Origin: Bugula neritina
Lineage: Eukaryota; Bryozoa; Gymnolaemata; Cheilostomatida; Bugulidae
DNA: 64,000 nt
Assembly: GCA_964035545.1 (NCBI GenBank)
Contig: OZ037769.1
Location: 17,530,633 to 17,594,632 of the forward strand
Reading direction: 5' to 3'
The position numbers and the translations under genes were made by a program. Under the pieces are notes generated by a model. It saw nothing but the letters and a program-made list of their open reading frames with translations, ran no database searches and was not told the origin of the DNA. This document shows, one piece after another, positions 12,770 to 24,700 of the stretch (position 1 is the first letter of the stretch; each line of letters opens with the position of its first letter).

Positions 12770-14813
12770 CTAAAGTCCCTCGTCAAACACATCATCGTCA
12801 TAGGTCGTAGATATTTCAATATTCCCTTTACAATGTTGATATCTCTGGAAAGCCTCCAGTCGATCTCTGATCTCAGTTCTCTTCTTTCTCCTAGCCTCCA
12901 GCACCGACTCACAGGTCTCACTGTTGTCTTCGGGGATCGTCTCAGCCGCCCCGAGGTCAGACCCGCATGGCTGACCTTCACCTTTACCTGAGGCTACTCG
13001 CACCCCGTCGTCTCCACTCTCACCGGTAGCAAATGGCGTAGGCGCCGTGCCCACTCTATCGTCGTGGAAAGCGCTTGTTATCAGCTCATATTCGGCAGCC
13101 AGCAACTTCTGATTCATAAACTGATCTTCTCCTTGCAAGTCTTTCAAAGGTGAGACGGCGTCGTATACTGACCTCCTTTGTTCTGTCTCTTCTAGGACTG
13201 CGTTTCTCTGTACAACATAGTGATATACGCAGCTTCTTTAAACATATAACATATTATAGAAAGAAAACCTGTTTAATGAAGGTCATCGGCAAATACAACA
13301 CTTTCCTTCAACTGTGTATTATATTTTAGGGTTAGTAAAATAATTTAAACTTTGCTCTTAAATTATTTGTATTCTTATGAATATATATGCTAAGAGTTTA
13401 CAGGGTATGGTGTCTAATTACTAGTTTATAAGTTGAGATATGTTATAGTCAGTACTTTCGAACTATACACTGTAGTATGTATAGTATACACCGTAGTATG
13501 TATAGTATACACTGTAGTATGTGTAGTACACACTGTAGTATAGTACAGTATACACTGTAGTATGTGTAGTATACACTGTAGTATAGTATAGCACACTGTA
13601 GTATAGTATAGCACACTGTAGTATAGTAGAGCACACTGACCCAGCCCCCTGAGCTCACTATCCAGCTATGCATATGCTGACTGAGAAAGTGAGCTCCCAT
13701 CATCATCAGATCTGAACTTCTCTGTAAGTGTCCAGGTTTTCTGTTTCTGCTGACTCGGGAGACTAAGTCAGCAGTGAACTCCAGTACCTGAGTAACAAAT
13801 ACTTTATATAATACTCCAGTACCTGAGTAACAAATACTTTATATAATACTCCAGTACCTGAGTAACAAATACTTTATATAATACTCCAGTACCTGAGTAA
13901 CAAATACTTTATATAATACTCCAGGACCTGAGTAACAAATACTTTATATAATACTCCAGTACCTGAGTAACAAATACTTTATATAATACTCCAGTACCTG
14001 AGTAACAAATACTTTATATAATACTCCAGTACCTGAGTAATAAATACTTTATATAATAACTCCAGTACCCGAGTAACAAATACTTTATATAATACTCCAG
14101 TACCTGAGTAACAAATACTTTATATAATACTCCAGGACCTGAGTAACAAATACTTTATATAATACTCCAATACCTGAGTAATAAATACTTTATATAATAC
14201 TCCACGACCTGAGTAACCAATACTTTACTCACCATCACTACTCTGTCCCAGCTGATTTCCTCCCCACTGGGGATCAAGTAACTCAACAGGATTGTGTCAT
14301 AGTTGACCCGCGCCTTCCCTTCCCCAACTGAGGGGCTGATAATCATATCTATTTCGGACTTCCACACTTTGAAGACGTGATCATAGTGTTCGGCAATGAC
14401 ACACTTCAGAAAGTTACCTGCAAGCCATGAGTGCAAAGCCACACATGTTTTAGTGGAAATATAGCTAGTCTGCGTTAAGTTAGAGGAAATAGTCTGCGTT
14501 AGTTTAGAGGAAATAAATAGCTAGTCTACTTTTTAAGATTAGTAGTCTGTGTGATCAGAAGTTATCCATTCACGAGAAACTAATATTGGCAGTTCATTGC
14601 TTACAACATATTAGAGTTGCATTCTCTTACCAATCTTCTTTAGTTTCAAGATAGTTTGAGTTTTCTCACAACTGTCCTTTCCTAGCCCTAAACTCTCCAG
14701 GTGGGAGATGACACACGACAGCTTGCTCTCTATCTTATTACCCTCTTTTAAACTGAAAACAATGCAAGTTAGAGGTCAGTGCTGAAGTTGTGTAATATAT
14801 ATTACACAGGTAG

Positions 14814-14855
<42 letters not shown>

Positions 14856-17800
14856 CTACTTGTGTAACATATACTACTATCTGTGTAACATATATTACTA
14901 CCTGTGTAATATATATTACTACCTGTGTAATATATATGCCGAGAGAATGCCATGATGCTCAGCTCTCACTTTCTCATAGCGATGGTCCCGGGAAAGATGT
15001 CTAGAGTTGAACTTTTCAAATAGACATTCAGAAGTGTTGAGGCTGGAAGTGTTGGCGGGGGAGGCAGCAGCAGCCGGGGAGACAATTACGCTGTCGCTGC
15101 ATGAGTCAGCCGTACTGGACACAGGAATGTCAAACACTTCTTTGAACATCATCTTACTGACAGCACATTCAAAGGCTGCCTACAGGTACATATGTGGTAC
15201 TATATACTACAGGTACATATGTGGTACTATATACTACAGGTACATATGTGGTACTATATATTATAGGTATATATGATACTATATATTACAGGTATATATA
15301 ATACTACATATTGCAGGTATATATAATACTATATATTACAGGTATATATCATACTATGTAATACAGTTATATATATGATACTATATATTACCCAATCTCC
15401 ATTGTCGTGGATCCAACTGATAGCAAAACGTTCGATGAACTGGACACAAGCCGCCACCAAACTCGCTACTCGTTTACCACTCAGAATACTGAATTCATTA
15501 GCAGTTACCGTGTAGGTAATGAGTTCTTCAGTGTAGGAGATACTCTACAGAGAGTATATATATATGATATACTCTACAGAGAGTATATATATATGATATA
15601 CTCTACAGAGAGTATATATATGATACACTCTACAGAGAGTATATATATGATATACTCTACAGAGAGTATATATAGGGTATACTCTACAGAGAGTATATAT
15701 ATGATATACTGTATGCTAATAACTATTCAGTGTATGATATATTATGCAACTAGGTTACTAACTATACTCTAATGTTTATCTGTTACCGTGACAACCCTGT
15801 CCCAGCTCATCCTCTCCTTCCTGTCAGTCAACCAGTTCCTCAGGAGCTCCAGATATGCAGCCTTTATTCTGTTCTCTGAACACTTGCGGTTCGAGAGGAG
15901 CTCTTCTATTCTGTGTGTCTTTTCCCCCAACCGGATCACATTTGACTTGAAATATCGGGCTAAGATTGTCCCTGTAGAATATCATATTACTCTGTATTAC
16001 ATTACTCTGTATTATATTACTCTGTATCATATTACTCTGTATTATATTACTCTGTATCATATTACTCTGTATTATATTACTCTGTATTACATTACTCTGT
16101 ATTATATTACTCTGTATCATATTACTCTGTATTATATTACTCTGTATTATATTACTCTGTATTATATTACTCTGTATTATATACTCTGTATTGTATTACT
16201 CTGTATTATATTACTCTGTATTATATTACTCTGTATCATATTACTCTGTATTATATTACTCTGTATCATATTACTCTGTATTATATTTCTCTGTATCATA
16301 TTACTCTGTATTATATTACTCTGTATTATATTACTCTGTATTATATTACTCTGTATTATATTACTCTGTATCATATTACTCTGTATCATATTACTCTGTA
16401 TTATATATACTCTGTATTATATTACTCTGTATTATATTACTCTGTATTATATTACTCTGTATTATATATACTCTGTATTATATTACTCTGTATCATATTA
16501 CTCTGTATTATATTACTCTGTATTATATTACTCTGTATCGTATTACTCTGTATTATATTACTCTGTATCATATTACTCTGTATTATATTACTATGTATTA
16601 TATATACTCTGTATTATATTACTCTGTATTATATTACTCTGTATTATATTACTCTGTATTATATTACTCTGTATCATATTACTCTGTATCATATTGCTCT
16701 GTATTATATTACTCTGTATCATATTACTCTGTATCATATTACTCTGTATTATATTACTCTGTATTACATTACTCTGTATTATATTACTCTGTATTATATA
16801 TACTCTGTATTATATTACTCTGTATCATATTACTCTGTATTATATTACTCTGTATTATATTACTCTGTATCGTATTACTCTGTATTATATTACTCTGTAT
16901 CATATTACTCTGTATTATATTACTCTGTATTATATATACTCTGTATTATATTACTCTGTATTATATTACTCTGTATTATATTACTCTGTATTATATTACT
17001 CTGTATCATATTACTCTGTATCATATTGCTCTGTATTATATTACTCTGTATCATATTACTCTGTATCATATTACTCTGTATTATATTACTCTGTATTATA
17101 TTACTCTGTATCATATTACTCTGTATTATATTACTCTATATCATATTACTCTGTATTATATTACTCTGTATTATATTACCACTCACCATACTCTACGAGA
17201 GCTAGCATCAAGGGAGAGTTGTCATAGTTCGTCCTGTGCACTGGCAATACTTCACTCACTATTCTCTTCACCTGCACCGTATCGGCACTGCAATGACAAT
17301 CTACAGCTCATATACGTAATCTATAGAATACACTCTACTAAGTTAATTTATCTGCAGAATACACTCACAGGAGAGACAACTCCCTGTTATATATAGTAAC
17401 GGTGAGAGAGTAGTGACAACTCCCTGTTATATATAGTACCACTGAGAGAGTAGAGACAACTCCCTGTTATATATAATAACACTGAGAGAGTAGAGACAAC
17501 TCCCTGTTATATATAATAACACTGAGAGAGTAGTGACAACTCCCTGTTATATATAATAACACTGAGAGAGTAGTGACAACTCCCTGTTATATATAAGAAC
17601 ACTGAGAGAGTAGAGACAACTCCCTGTTATATATAATAACACTGAGAGAGTAGAGACAGCTAATAACACTGAGAGAGTGGAGACAACTCCCTGTTATATA
17701 TAATAACACTGAGAGAGTAGTGACAACTCCCTGTTATATATAGTAACACTGAGAGAGTAGAGACAACTCCCTGTTATATATAGTAACACTGAGAGAGTAG

Positions 17801-18288
17801 AGACAACTCCCTGTTATATATAATAACACTGAGAGAGTAGTGACAACTCCCTGTTATATATAGTAACACTGAGAGAGTGGAGACAACTCCCTGTTATATA
17901 TAATAACACTGAGAGAGTGGAGACAACTCCCTGTTATATATAATAACACTGAGAGAGTGGAGACAACTCCCTGTTATATATAATAACACTGAGAGAGTGG
18001 AGACAACTCCCTGTTATATATAATAACACTGAGAGAGTGGAGACAACTCCCTGTTATATATAATAACACTGAGAGAGTGGAGACAACTCCCTGTTATATA
18101 TAATAACACTGAGAGAGTAGAGACAGCTAATAACACTGAGAGATGTTTGATGATGTAACCATGACAACTGTTACTCAGCAAGAACGCATCTACACACACC
18201 TGCATCTGACGTAAGACCCGATGATGTCATATGTGTTGCTCTGTGTTGGTGACTCATTTGAGGCAGCGCAAGACACCTGCTGACCCAT
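12770..18288 (-). CDS. Protein with two tandem Bcl-2-like domains and an N-myristoylation-type start, nine exons, complete
   Basis: Exons, 5' to 3': 18288-18200 (ATG), 17287-17187, 15971-15787, 15544-15392, 15179-14923, 14752-14631, 14417-14233, 13787-13641, 13207-12770 (TAG). All junctions are GT-AG with closing phases; predicted length is 558 residues. Each domain shows a BH3-like LxxxG (residues 60-64 and 299-303, without the usual Asp after Gly), a BH1-like SWDRVV (119-124 and 358-363; family NWGRVV) and a BH2-like WIHDNGDW or WIVSSGGW (169-176 and 406-413). BH3 Gly to BH1 Trp is 56 residues in both, both middle exons are 185 nt, and intron phases match, so the two halves are an internal duplication. 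An intron right after the BH2 Trp is also typical of Bcl-2 genes. The linker (about 195-260) is Ser/Ala-rich. There is no C-terminal membrane anchor. The start MGQQVSC fits N-myristoylation plus palmitoylation. Pro- or anti-apoptotic role cannot be read from sequence. A remote alpha-helical homologue is the main alternative. Confidence 0.75.
13465..13632. repeat. Short ACACTGTAGTATGTATAGTAT repeat region, Bcl-2-like gene intron
   Basis: Imperfect tandem blocks of CACTGTAGTATGTATAGTA between the last two exons. Confidence 0.7.
13778..14228. repeat. 35-bp minisatellite duplicating an intact acceptor plus exon start
   Basis: About 13 copies of a 35-bp unit containing ACTCCAGTACCTGAGTAACA. On the minus strand this is TGTTACTCAG followed by GTACTGGAGT, the acceptor and first ten exon bases of the exon starting at 13787. 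The array fills the whole intron to 14232. Confidence 0.92.
14783..14935. repeat. About 21-bp donor-bearing repeat with an internal (TA)n tract
   Basis: Copies of TAATATATATTACTACCTGTG. On the minus strand two copies read CACAG then GTAGTA, the chosen donor at 14922 and an equivalent 21 bases further. An in-frame TAG follows if the first donor is skipped. Confidence 0.75.
15183..15390. repeat. About 27-bp repeat in the Bcl-2-like gene intron
   Basis: About eight diverging copies containing ACAGGTACATATGTGGTACT. The minus-strand ACCTGTAG acceptor of the exon starting at 15179 is reproduced in the first copies. Confidence 0.75.
15541..15712. repeat. Acceptor-bearing repeat, Bcl-2-like gene intron
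   Basis: About six copies of a 27-31 bp unit containing GATACTCTACAGAGAGTATA. The minus strand of each contains CTGTAG then AGTATC, the acceptor and first exon bases used at 15544. Confidence 0.8.
15985..17180. repeat. 15-bp ACTCTGTATTATATT minisatellite, about 80 copies
   Basis: Fills the intron between exons 17287-17187 and 15971-15787. Variants carry C for T or drop two bases. Long open frames on both strands arise from the 15-bp period and are not genes. Confidence 0.92.
17375..18145. repeat. 40-bp minisatellite in the first intron of the Bcl-2-like gene
   Basis: About 19 copies of a unit containing ACAACTCCCTGTTATATATA and AACACTGAGAGAG, with two truncated copies near 17655 and 18125. 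Confidence 0.9.
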
Positions 18289-18477
18289 GATTAGATCTTT
18301 TATTAATACTGACTGACTGACTGACTGACTGAAGTCTATCACTAGACTCAAATGTTTTCAACATTCCTCAAAGCCATAAACGTAATATTTGAAATATCTT
18401 ACATAACACAATATATTTTATATAATACTTTTAGTAATAATCAGCTGTTTGATAAACCATCCTATTTACAGCCTTTT

Positions 18478-18818
<341 letters not shown>

Positions 18819-19004
18819 ATGTCAGTGCTAAAGCATATATTGTATGAAGCTCTGATATGTGCTAAAAGCATGTAGTCTCTAATAATATGCTGTTTCTGCA
18901 TCTCATAAACACAAGTTAATTGGAACAGGGCAGGAGAGTACAGACTGGAGTGAAATAATGTGCAGCATGTGGCATTCTGTAGCTACTTGATGGAGTATGC
19001 AGTG

Positions 19005-19230
19005 TGTTATATACTGTAGTATAATTATATATACTGTAGTATAATTATATATACTGTAGTATAATTATATTATATACTGCAGTATAATTACATATACTGT
19101 AGTATAATTATATATACTGTAGTATAATTACATATACTGTAGTATAATTATATATACTGTAGTATAATTATATTATATTATACTGTAGTATAATTATATA
19201 CTGTAGTATAGTATATATTATACAGAGCAG
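19005..19230. repeat. 19-bp ATATACTGTAGTATAATTA repeat
   Basis: About ten copies in the spacer. Confidence 0.85.
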
Positions 19231-19477
19231 TATATCATGTATATTCATTCACGCTCCTGTATTGTAGTATAGACTTGTACGCTAGCACTTATGACTGTAT
19301 TTTGTTAGGGCACTAACCACAACACCCATTGGTTGAACGAGTTTGAACTGTGCTGAGGTTAGACTGAGCCTGGGACAGGTCAAAGGTCACATTCTTCACC
19401 TCGCTGAAATCAAGGCTACGGATTCAGCATTCATGACTCATTTACGCGGAGCAGACGGATGAGTTACAGCTGCAGAC

Positions 19478-19585
19478 TGCTATAGCTACATGTTACTACA
19501 GCTACAGGCTACTACAGCTACATGTTACTACAGCTACAGGCTACTACAGCTACATGTTACTACAACTACAGGCTACTACAGGTAT
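19478..19585. repeat. About 32-bp repeat with CTACAGCTACATGTTACTA
   Basis: Three to four copies alternating CATGTTACTA and CAGGCTACTA halves. Confidence 0.75.
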
Positions 19586-19834
19586 AACACTAGCTAATTA
19601 TTGTAGTAATGTGATTTTACATATGTACGTACATTTCTTCTCCAGTCTAATAGTAATAGTAATACGGTAGCTGATTTGAATAGCGAAAATATTACATTAG
19701 ACTTAGTAATACCAATGCTATTAGTATTACTATCAATATTACTATTATAGTACCTATTAACTATAGTGCTAGCCACTAGGTCTAGTGCTTGTATGCACAT
19801 TCTCATAGTTATACTGATAGTCACACTATACTCA

Positions 19835-20035
19835 GTACTCGCACACTGACTCTGTACTCTGTACTCACACACTGACACTGTACTCTGTACTCACACACTG
19901 TACTCTGTACTCACACACTGTACTCCGTACTCACACACTGTATTCAGTACTCACACACTCTACTCAGTACTCACACACTGTACTCTGTACTCACACACTG
20001 TACTCTGTACTCACACACTCTACTCAGTACTCACA
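19835..20035. repeat. About 20-bp ACTCACACACTGTACTCTGT repeat
   Basis: About ten copies with small variants in the spacer. Confidence 0.8.
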
Positions 20036-20206
20036 TGAAGATATTTCAAGAACTAGTGATCATTGGGATATAATGTGATATTTAATCATAATATAGTAAT
20101 TCTATTTACTTACTTATTTATATCATTATATCATATACCGATTATTTTAGAATATGTTCAATCCTTTTGCTCTATTACTTGCTTGGTGAAAACGCTATAG
20201 AGCTGC

Positions 20207-20492
20207 TTAGTGTATACTCTCAGACTAGTTAGTGTATACTCTCAGACTAGTTAGTGTATACTCTCAGACTAGTTAGTGTATACTCTCAGACTAGTTAGTG
20301 TATAGTCTCAGACTAGTTAGTGTATACTCTCAGACTAGTTAGTGTATACTCTCAGACTACATAGTGTATACTCTCAGACTACATAGTGTATACTCTCAGA
20401 CTAGTTAGTGTATACTCTCAGACTAGTTAGTGTATACTCTCAGACTACACAGTGTATACTCTCAGACTAGTTAGTATATACTCTCAGACTAA
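20207..20492. repeat. About 23-bp repeat with CAGACTAGTTAGTGTATACT
   Basis: About 12 copies in the spacer, with TAGTTAG replaced by TACATAG in some. Confidence 0.85.
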
Positions 20493-20689
20493 CTATTTCC
20501 GCTGGCATTTCTTTTATGGACTTGTCTTCTTTTTTGAATATTTTTTTAATCAAGTATTATTGACTGTACTTTTATTTGCAAAATTTAGTTCTGATTTATT
20601 TAAAAACATCATTTCAGTATAAAGTTTCACATTCAGACCTCTGAATTCATTTTGAAACTTATGCTGACTGCTACAGCTGCCTGTCTCAG

Positions 20690-20925
20690 TCATGCTGTCT
20701 CTCCTAGCTATGCTGACTCCCCTAGCTATGCTGTCTCTCCTAGCTATGCTGTCTCTCCTAGCTATGCTGTCTCCCCTAGCAATGCTGTCTCCCCTAGCAA
20801 TGCTGTCTCCCCTAGCAATGCTGTCTCTCCTAGCAATGCTGTCTCTCCTAGCTATGCTGTCTCCCCTAGCAATGCTGTCTCCCCTAGCAATGCTGTCTCT
20901 CCTAGCAATGCTGACTGCCATAGTC
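20690..20925. repeat. 15-bp TCTCCTAGCTATGCTG repeat, open in all + frames
   Basis: About 15 copies of a 15-16 letter motif (TGCTGTCTCCCCTAG with AATGC/TATGC variants). Period 15 keeps several frames open on both strands. Whether any is translated cannot be told. Confidence 0.85.
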
Positions 20926-21726
20926 ATGCTGCTGCCGTTCACTACACGAATTCGGGTCAGGCTGAAGTTGGTGCAGCATCCCTTATAAACCTGCTAGTCT
21001 AATGCCTTGCCTGAATTCTTTGTACCAACTTCTACTGTGTGGAAGGGCTGGACAGGAGTCCCCTACTGACTGCTCTGTGACTCAGTGTTTGTTTATAAAA
21101 CTAATTATTGTTTCATTAACATTGTTGGCTGCCTCTACTGCTGCCTCTACTTGCTGCTTCGAGTTGAATAATACAAGCTGCACACCTAGTGTACATTTCA
21201 CTGTTTACTTTACAATATTTATATACATTGTGCTGGCAGCCAGTTAACCTCTGACCTCAATTAATAACATATTATATTCTCATCTTGCTGTCTCCTAGAT
21301 GATAAACACTCGACATTCCTCACATAGCAGCTGCTGACACAGCGTACCATACAGTATATTATGCTGACACAGCATACCATACAGTATATTATGATGACCT
21401 GGCACCTAGGTGGCTGTCAACTGTCCATGGCATACCATGCAATATTTACCTGCGTTGTAGTGTAGTTATATATAAATTTACCTGCGGTGTAGCAACCAGT
21501 TACTTCTGTTATCATACAACTTATCTGTGGTATGTTAATTTTATTTGAGATCAGATGTAAGAATAGATTAAATTTTGGAAAATTTGACACAATTCCGCAC
21601 TGCAGCTGATATTAAGTTCTAAGACTAGCAAATCCCCCTTCTTGTCTAGTCTGAGTGCGCATGGTCTTAAGCTAACTTCTATTTTCTTAGGCTAAGCGAC
21701 TGACAGCTACTCCCAATTTTCCACAG

Positions 21727-24700
21727 ATCTCACCTCTGAGGAAGTTACTGCAGATCTCACTTCTGAGGAAGTTACTGCAGATCTCACTTCTGAGGAAGTT
21801 ACTGCAGGACTATTGTCCGAGAAACCAGCTCGTAGCTTCTGTATTTCATGGAGGGTTGCCAGAGTGGTGAGTCTTGGTAACACACTACTAACTAACAGTA
21901 CAACTCAGTGTATTACTATATACTACTAACTAACAGTACAACTTAGTGTATTACTATATACTACTAACTAACAGTACAACTCAGTGTATTACTATATACT
22001 ACTAACTAACAGTACAACTTAGTGTATTACTATATACTACTAACTAACAGTACAACTCAGTGTATTACTATATACTACTAGCTAACAGTACAACTCAGTG
22101 TATTACTATATACTACTAACTAACAGTACAACTCAGTGTATAACTATATACTACTAACAGTACAACTTAGTGTATTACTATATACTACTAGCTAACAGTA
22201 CAACTCAGTGTATTACTATATACTACTAACTAACAGTACAACTCAGTGTATTACTATATACTACTGACTAACAGTACAACTCAGTGTATTACTATATACT
22301 ACTGACTAACAGTACAACTCAGTGTATTACTATATACTACTAACTAACAGTACAACTTAGTGTATTACTATATACTACTAACTAACAGTACAACGTAGTG
22401 TATTACTATATATATGTATATATAGAAGACGTCCCTGTAGCAAAGTCCCCGAGTAGAAGAAGGTGGATGAAGAGACTGAGTGAGAGATATGGAGATGATT
22501 GGTCGATATCCTCTGCCACAGACGATGATACTCCGCACAGAGACAGTCTGGGGACAGCTCAGCTCTCCATCCATTCAGGTAATACAACACTCCTGTACCT
22601 GTTCATGTTCTCGCACCACTTTTATTCAACTGGAGTTAAAAGCAGATGTTAGTAAGAAAACCCGAATCCAATGCATTAGAATACGTTTTCCAGGAACAAG
22701 AGTGGAGAGTGACAACCTCTCAACAGACTACTCTGTCCCTCGGACCAGCAGCATCTCCTTATCTCTCGTCAGCAACGACAGGAGTGAACCAGATTACTCT
22801 GTAGAAGTGCTGGGCACTGAAGATACCACCGAGTACAATGTGGAGGTGCTTGAAGAGAAGTCTGCTACTGTAGAGATCCTTGGGGGAGAAGATGCTACTG
22901 TAGAGGTCCTTGGGGGAGAAGATGCTACTGTAGAGGTCCTTGGGGGAGAAGATGCTACTGTAGAGGTTCATGGAGGAGAAGATGCTACTGTAGAGGTCCT
23001 TGGAGGAGAAGATCCACCAGAAGAGTGGCACAGTTTGGCTAAAGATGGACAATCCGCAGTCTCTAAAGAAGAAGATGATTTGAGTGGGAAAGATGTGTGG
23101 AAGCTGAGAGAAAGAGACGACGACTGTTTGGAGGTTCATATCTGTTATTAAGTTTTTCAGACTAACAAAGCTCATATAACAATCTCCTAACCGTTGGTTG
23201 TATTGCAGGCTGACATGAAGAGAGTGACTGAAGGGTTGACAGATGCAAGTCTAGCTAGTGACGAGGAGTCTATAGACACATCCCGTGCTGGCTCCTTCAG
23301 GATGAGTTCTGAAAACTTTCTCTCAGCTGAAGTTACTGGACGGAGTTTACAGACGAGTAGGGAAGCAGATGTGGAGAGTTTGCTGGTTACTAGAGAGTCG
23401 GGTGTTGAGCACACAAGGCGTAAGAAGATTTCATCTCCTACTTCATTTCCTCCTGACTTCACTTCAATTAGGTATCTGCATGAGCACGTCAATTCCTTCC
23501 ATAATAAATATTATTGTAATACATGAGTTTATGAGAATCTGTCTAAACTGGTACAGAAGAATGTAACTTTTTAGCTGCTATATTTAAAGGTCATCGAAAG
23601 CCACAGAGCGTTTTGCCGAGAGAATGAAATCTATAGAACAACGAAATTCCACCAAGTCAAAGTCTCGGATGGCCCCTGTCATTGGAGCTTTAGGCAAATT
23701 CTCATCAGTTTTTCGAAAGTTTGAAACTCCAAAAATCCCAAATGCTACCAGAGAGTCGTCTGCTACCAGAGAGTCGTCTGCTACCAGGGAGTCGTCTGCC
23801 ACAGAGCAGAGCTCCACAACCATCTCCCCAGGAGAAACGAACTCAGAAACTCAGTCGGCTAGGAGTCAACAGTCTCAGACACCAAAGAAATTGCCCCGTA
23901 TTCCATATCCTTTATTCAGTGAGGCTGTGACCACGCCTCCCCCACCCGCTACATCTTTCACCAATGCCAGCTCCACCGCGCCAGAGAACACCAACACCCC
24001 AGATGTTGTGCCATCAGTTAGTTCTGCTCAGATTGGAAGCACGGTACAGAAAGTCAAGGTGAGATATGTATATATATGTATATATTGATACATACACAGC
24101 CATGTACTTGAATTGTAATATATGCATGAACAGTTCTGGTATTCAATCATCTCTTCCAGCTTGACCGACACGAGTTGAGCGGCCAGCACTTTGACATTGA
24201 CATAGTAATAAAACGAGACCCTCTCCCGGAAGGTTCTGGTTTGGCCCCAGACAGAGAGTACAGAGAGTACAGAGAGTACAGAGACCTGCCTACGGCAGCC
24301 ATCACACTCAGCAGAGATGAGGTGAGGGTGATGAAGGTTGAGTCAGCTCCCTCCATCTCTAGAACGATGACACCATCAAGTGTGGAGGAGGTGCTGACAG
24401 TGTGGGACACCAATGTGCCGGTTCATGACCCCAGTGAGAGGGTGATTCCCCCCACTAAGCTGCACGTCACGCAGCTAGTCCGAGCTCCAGCAACCAAACC
24501 AGAGACTTCACACAAAGCCACCCCTACCAAAGTCCTGGTAGGTCAAGCACCATCGCTAAACCAAGCTCGGCACGATTCAGGTGGAGCACAGAGAAGTCAT
24601 AATGCCACAGACAAGGTAGAGGTTGTGTTACAGTAGAGTTACACTGTATGTGTTACAGTAGAGTTACACTGTGTATGTTACAGTAGAGTTACACTGTGTA

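Noticed and set aside
15788-17396. Long + strand frames of LYYIT-type repeats
   Set aside because: They arise from the 15-bp array in the Bcl-2-like gene intron and are antisense to it.
20652-21002. Open frame beginning MKLMLTATAACLSHA, resembling a signal peptide
   Set aside because: It is driven by a 15-bp repeat that leaves several frames and both strands open. No splice site or conserved context supports it.
22759-23175. Antisense frame over the GGEDATVEVL repeat exon
   Set aside because: Shadow of a well-supported + exon with a period divisible by three.
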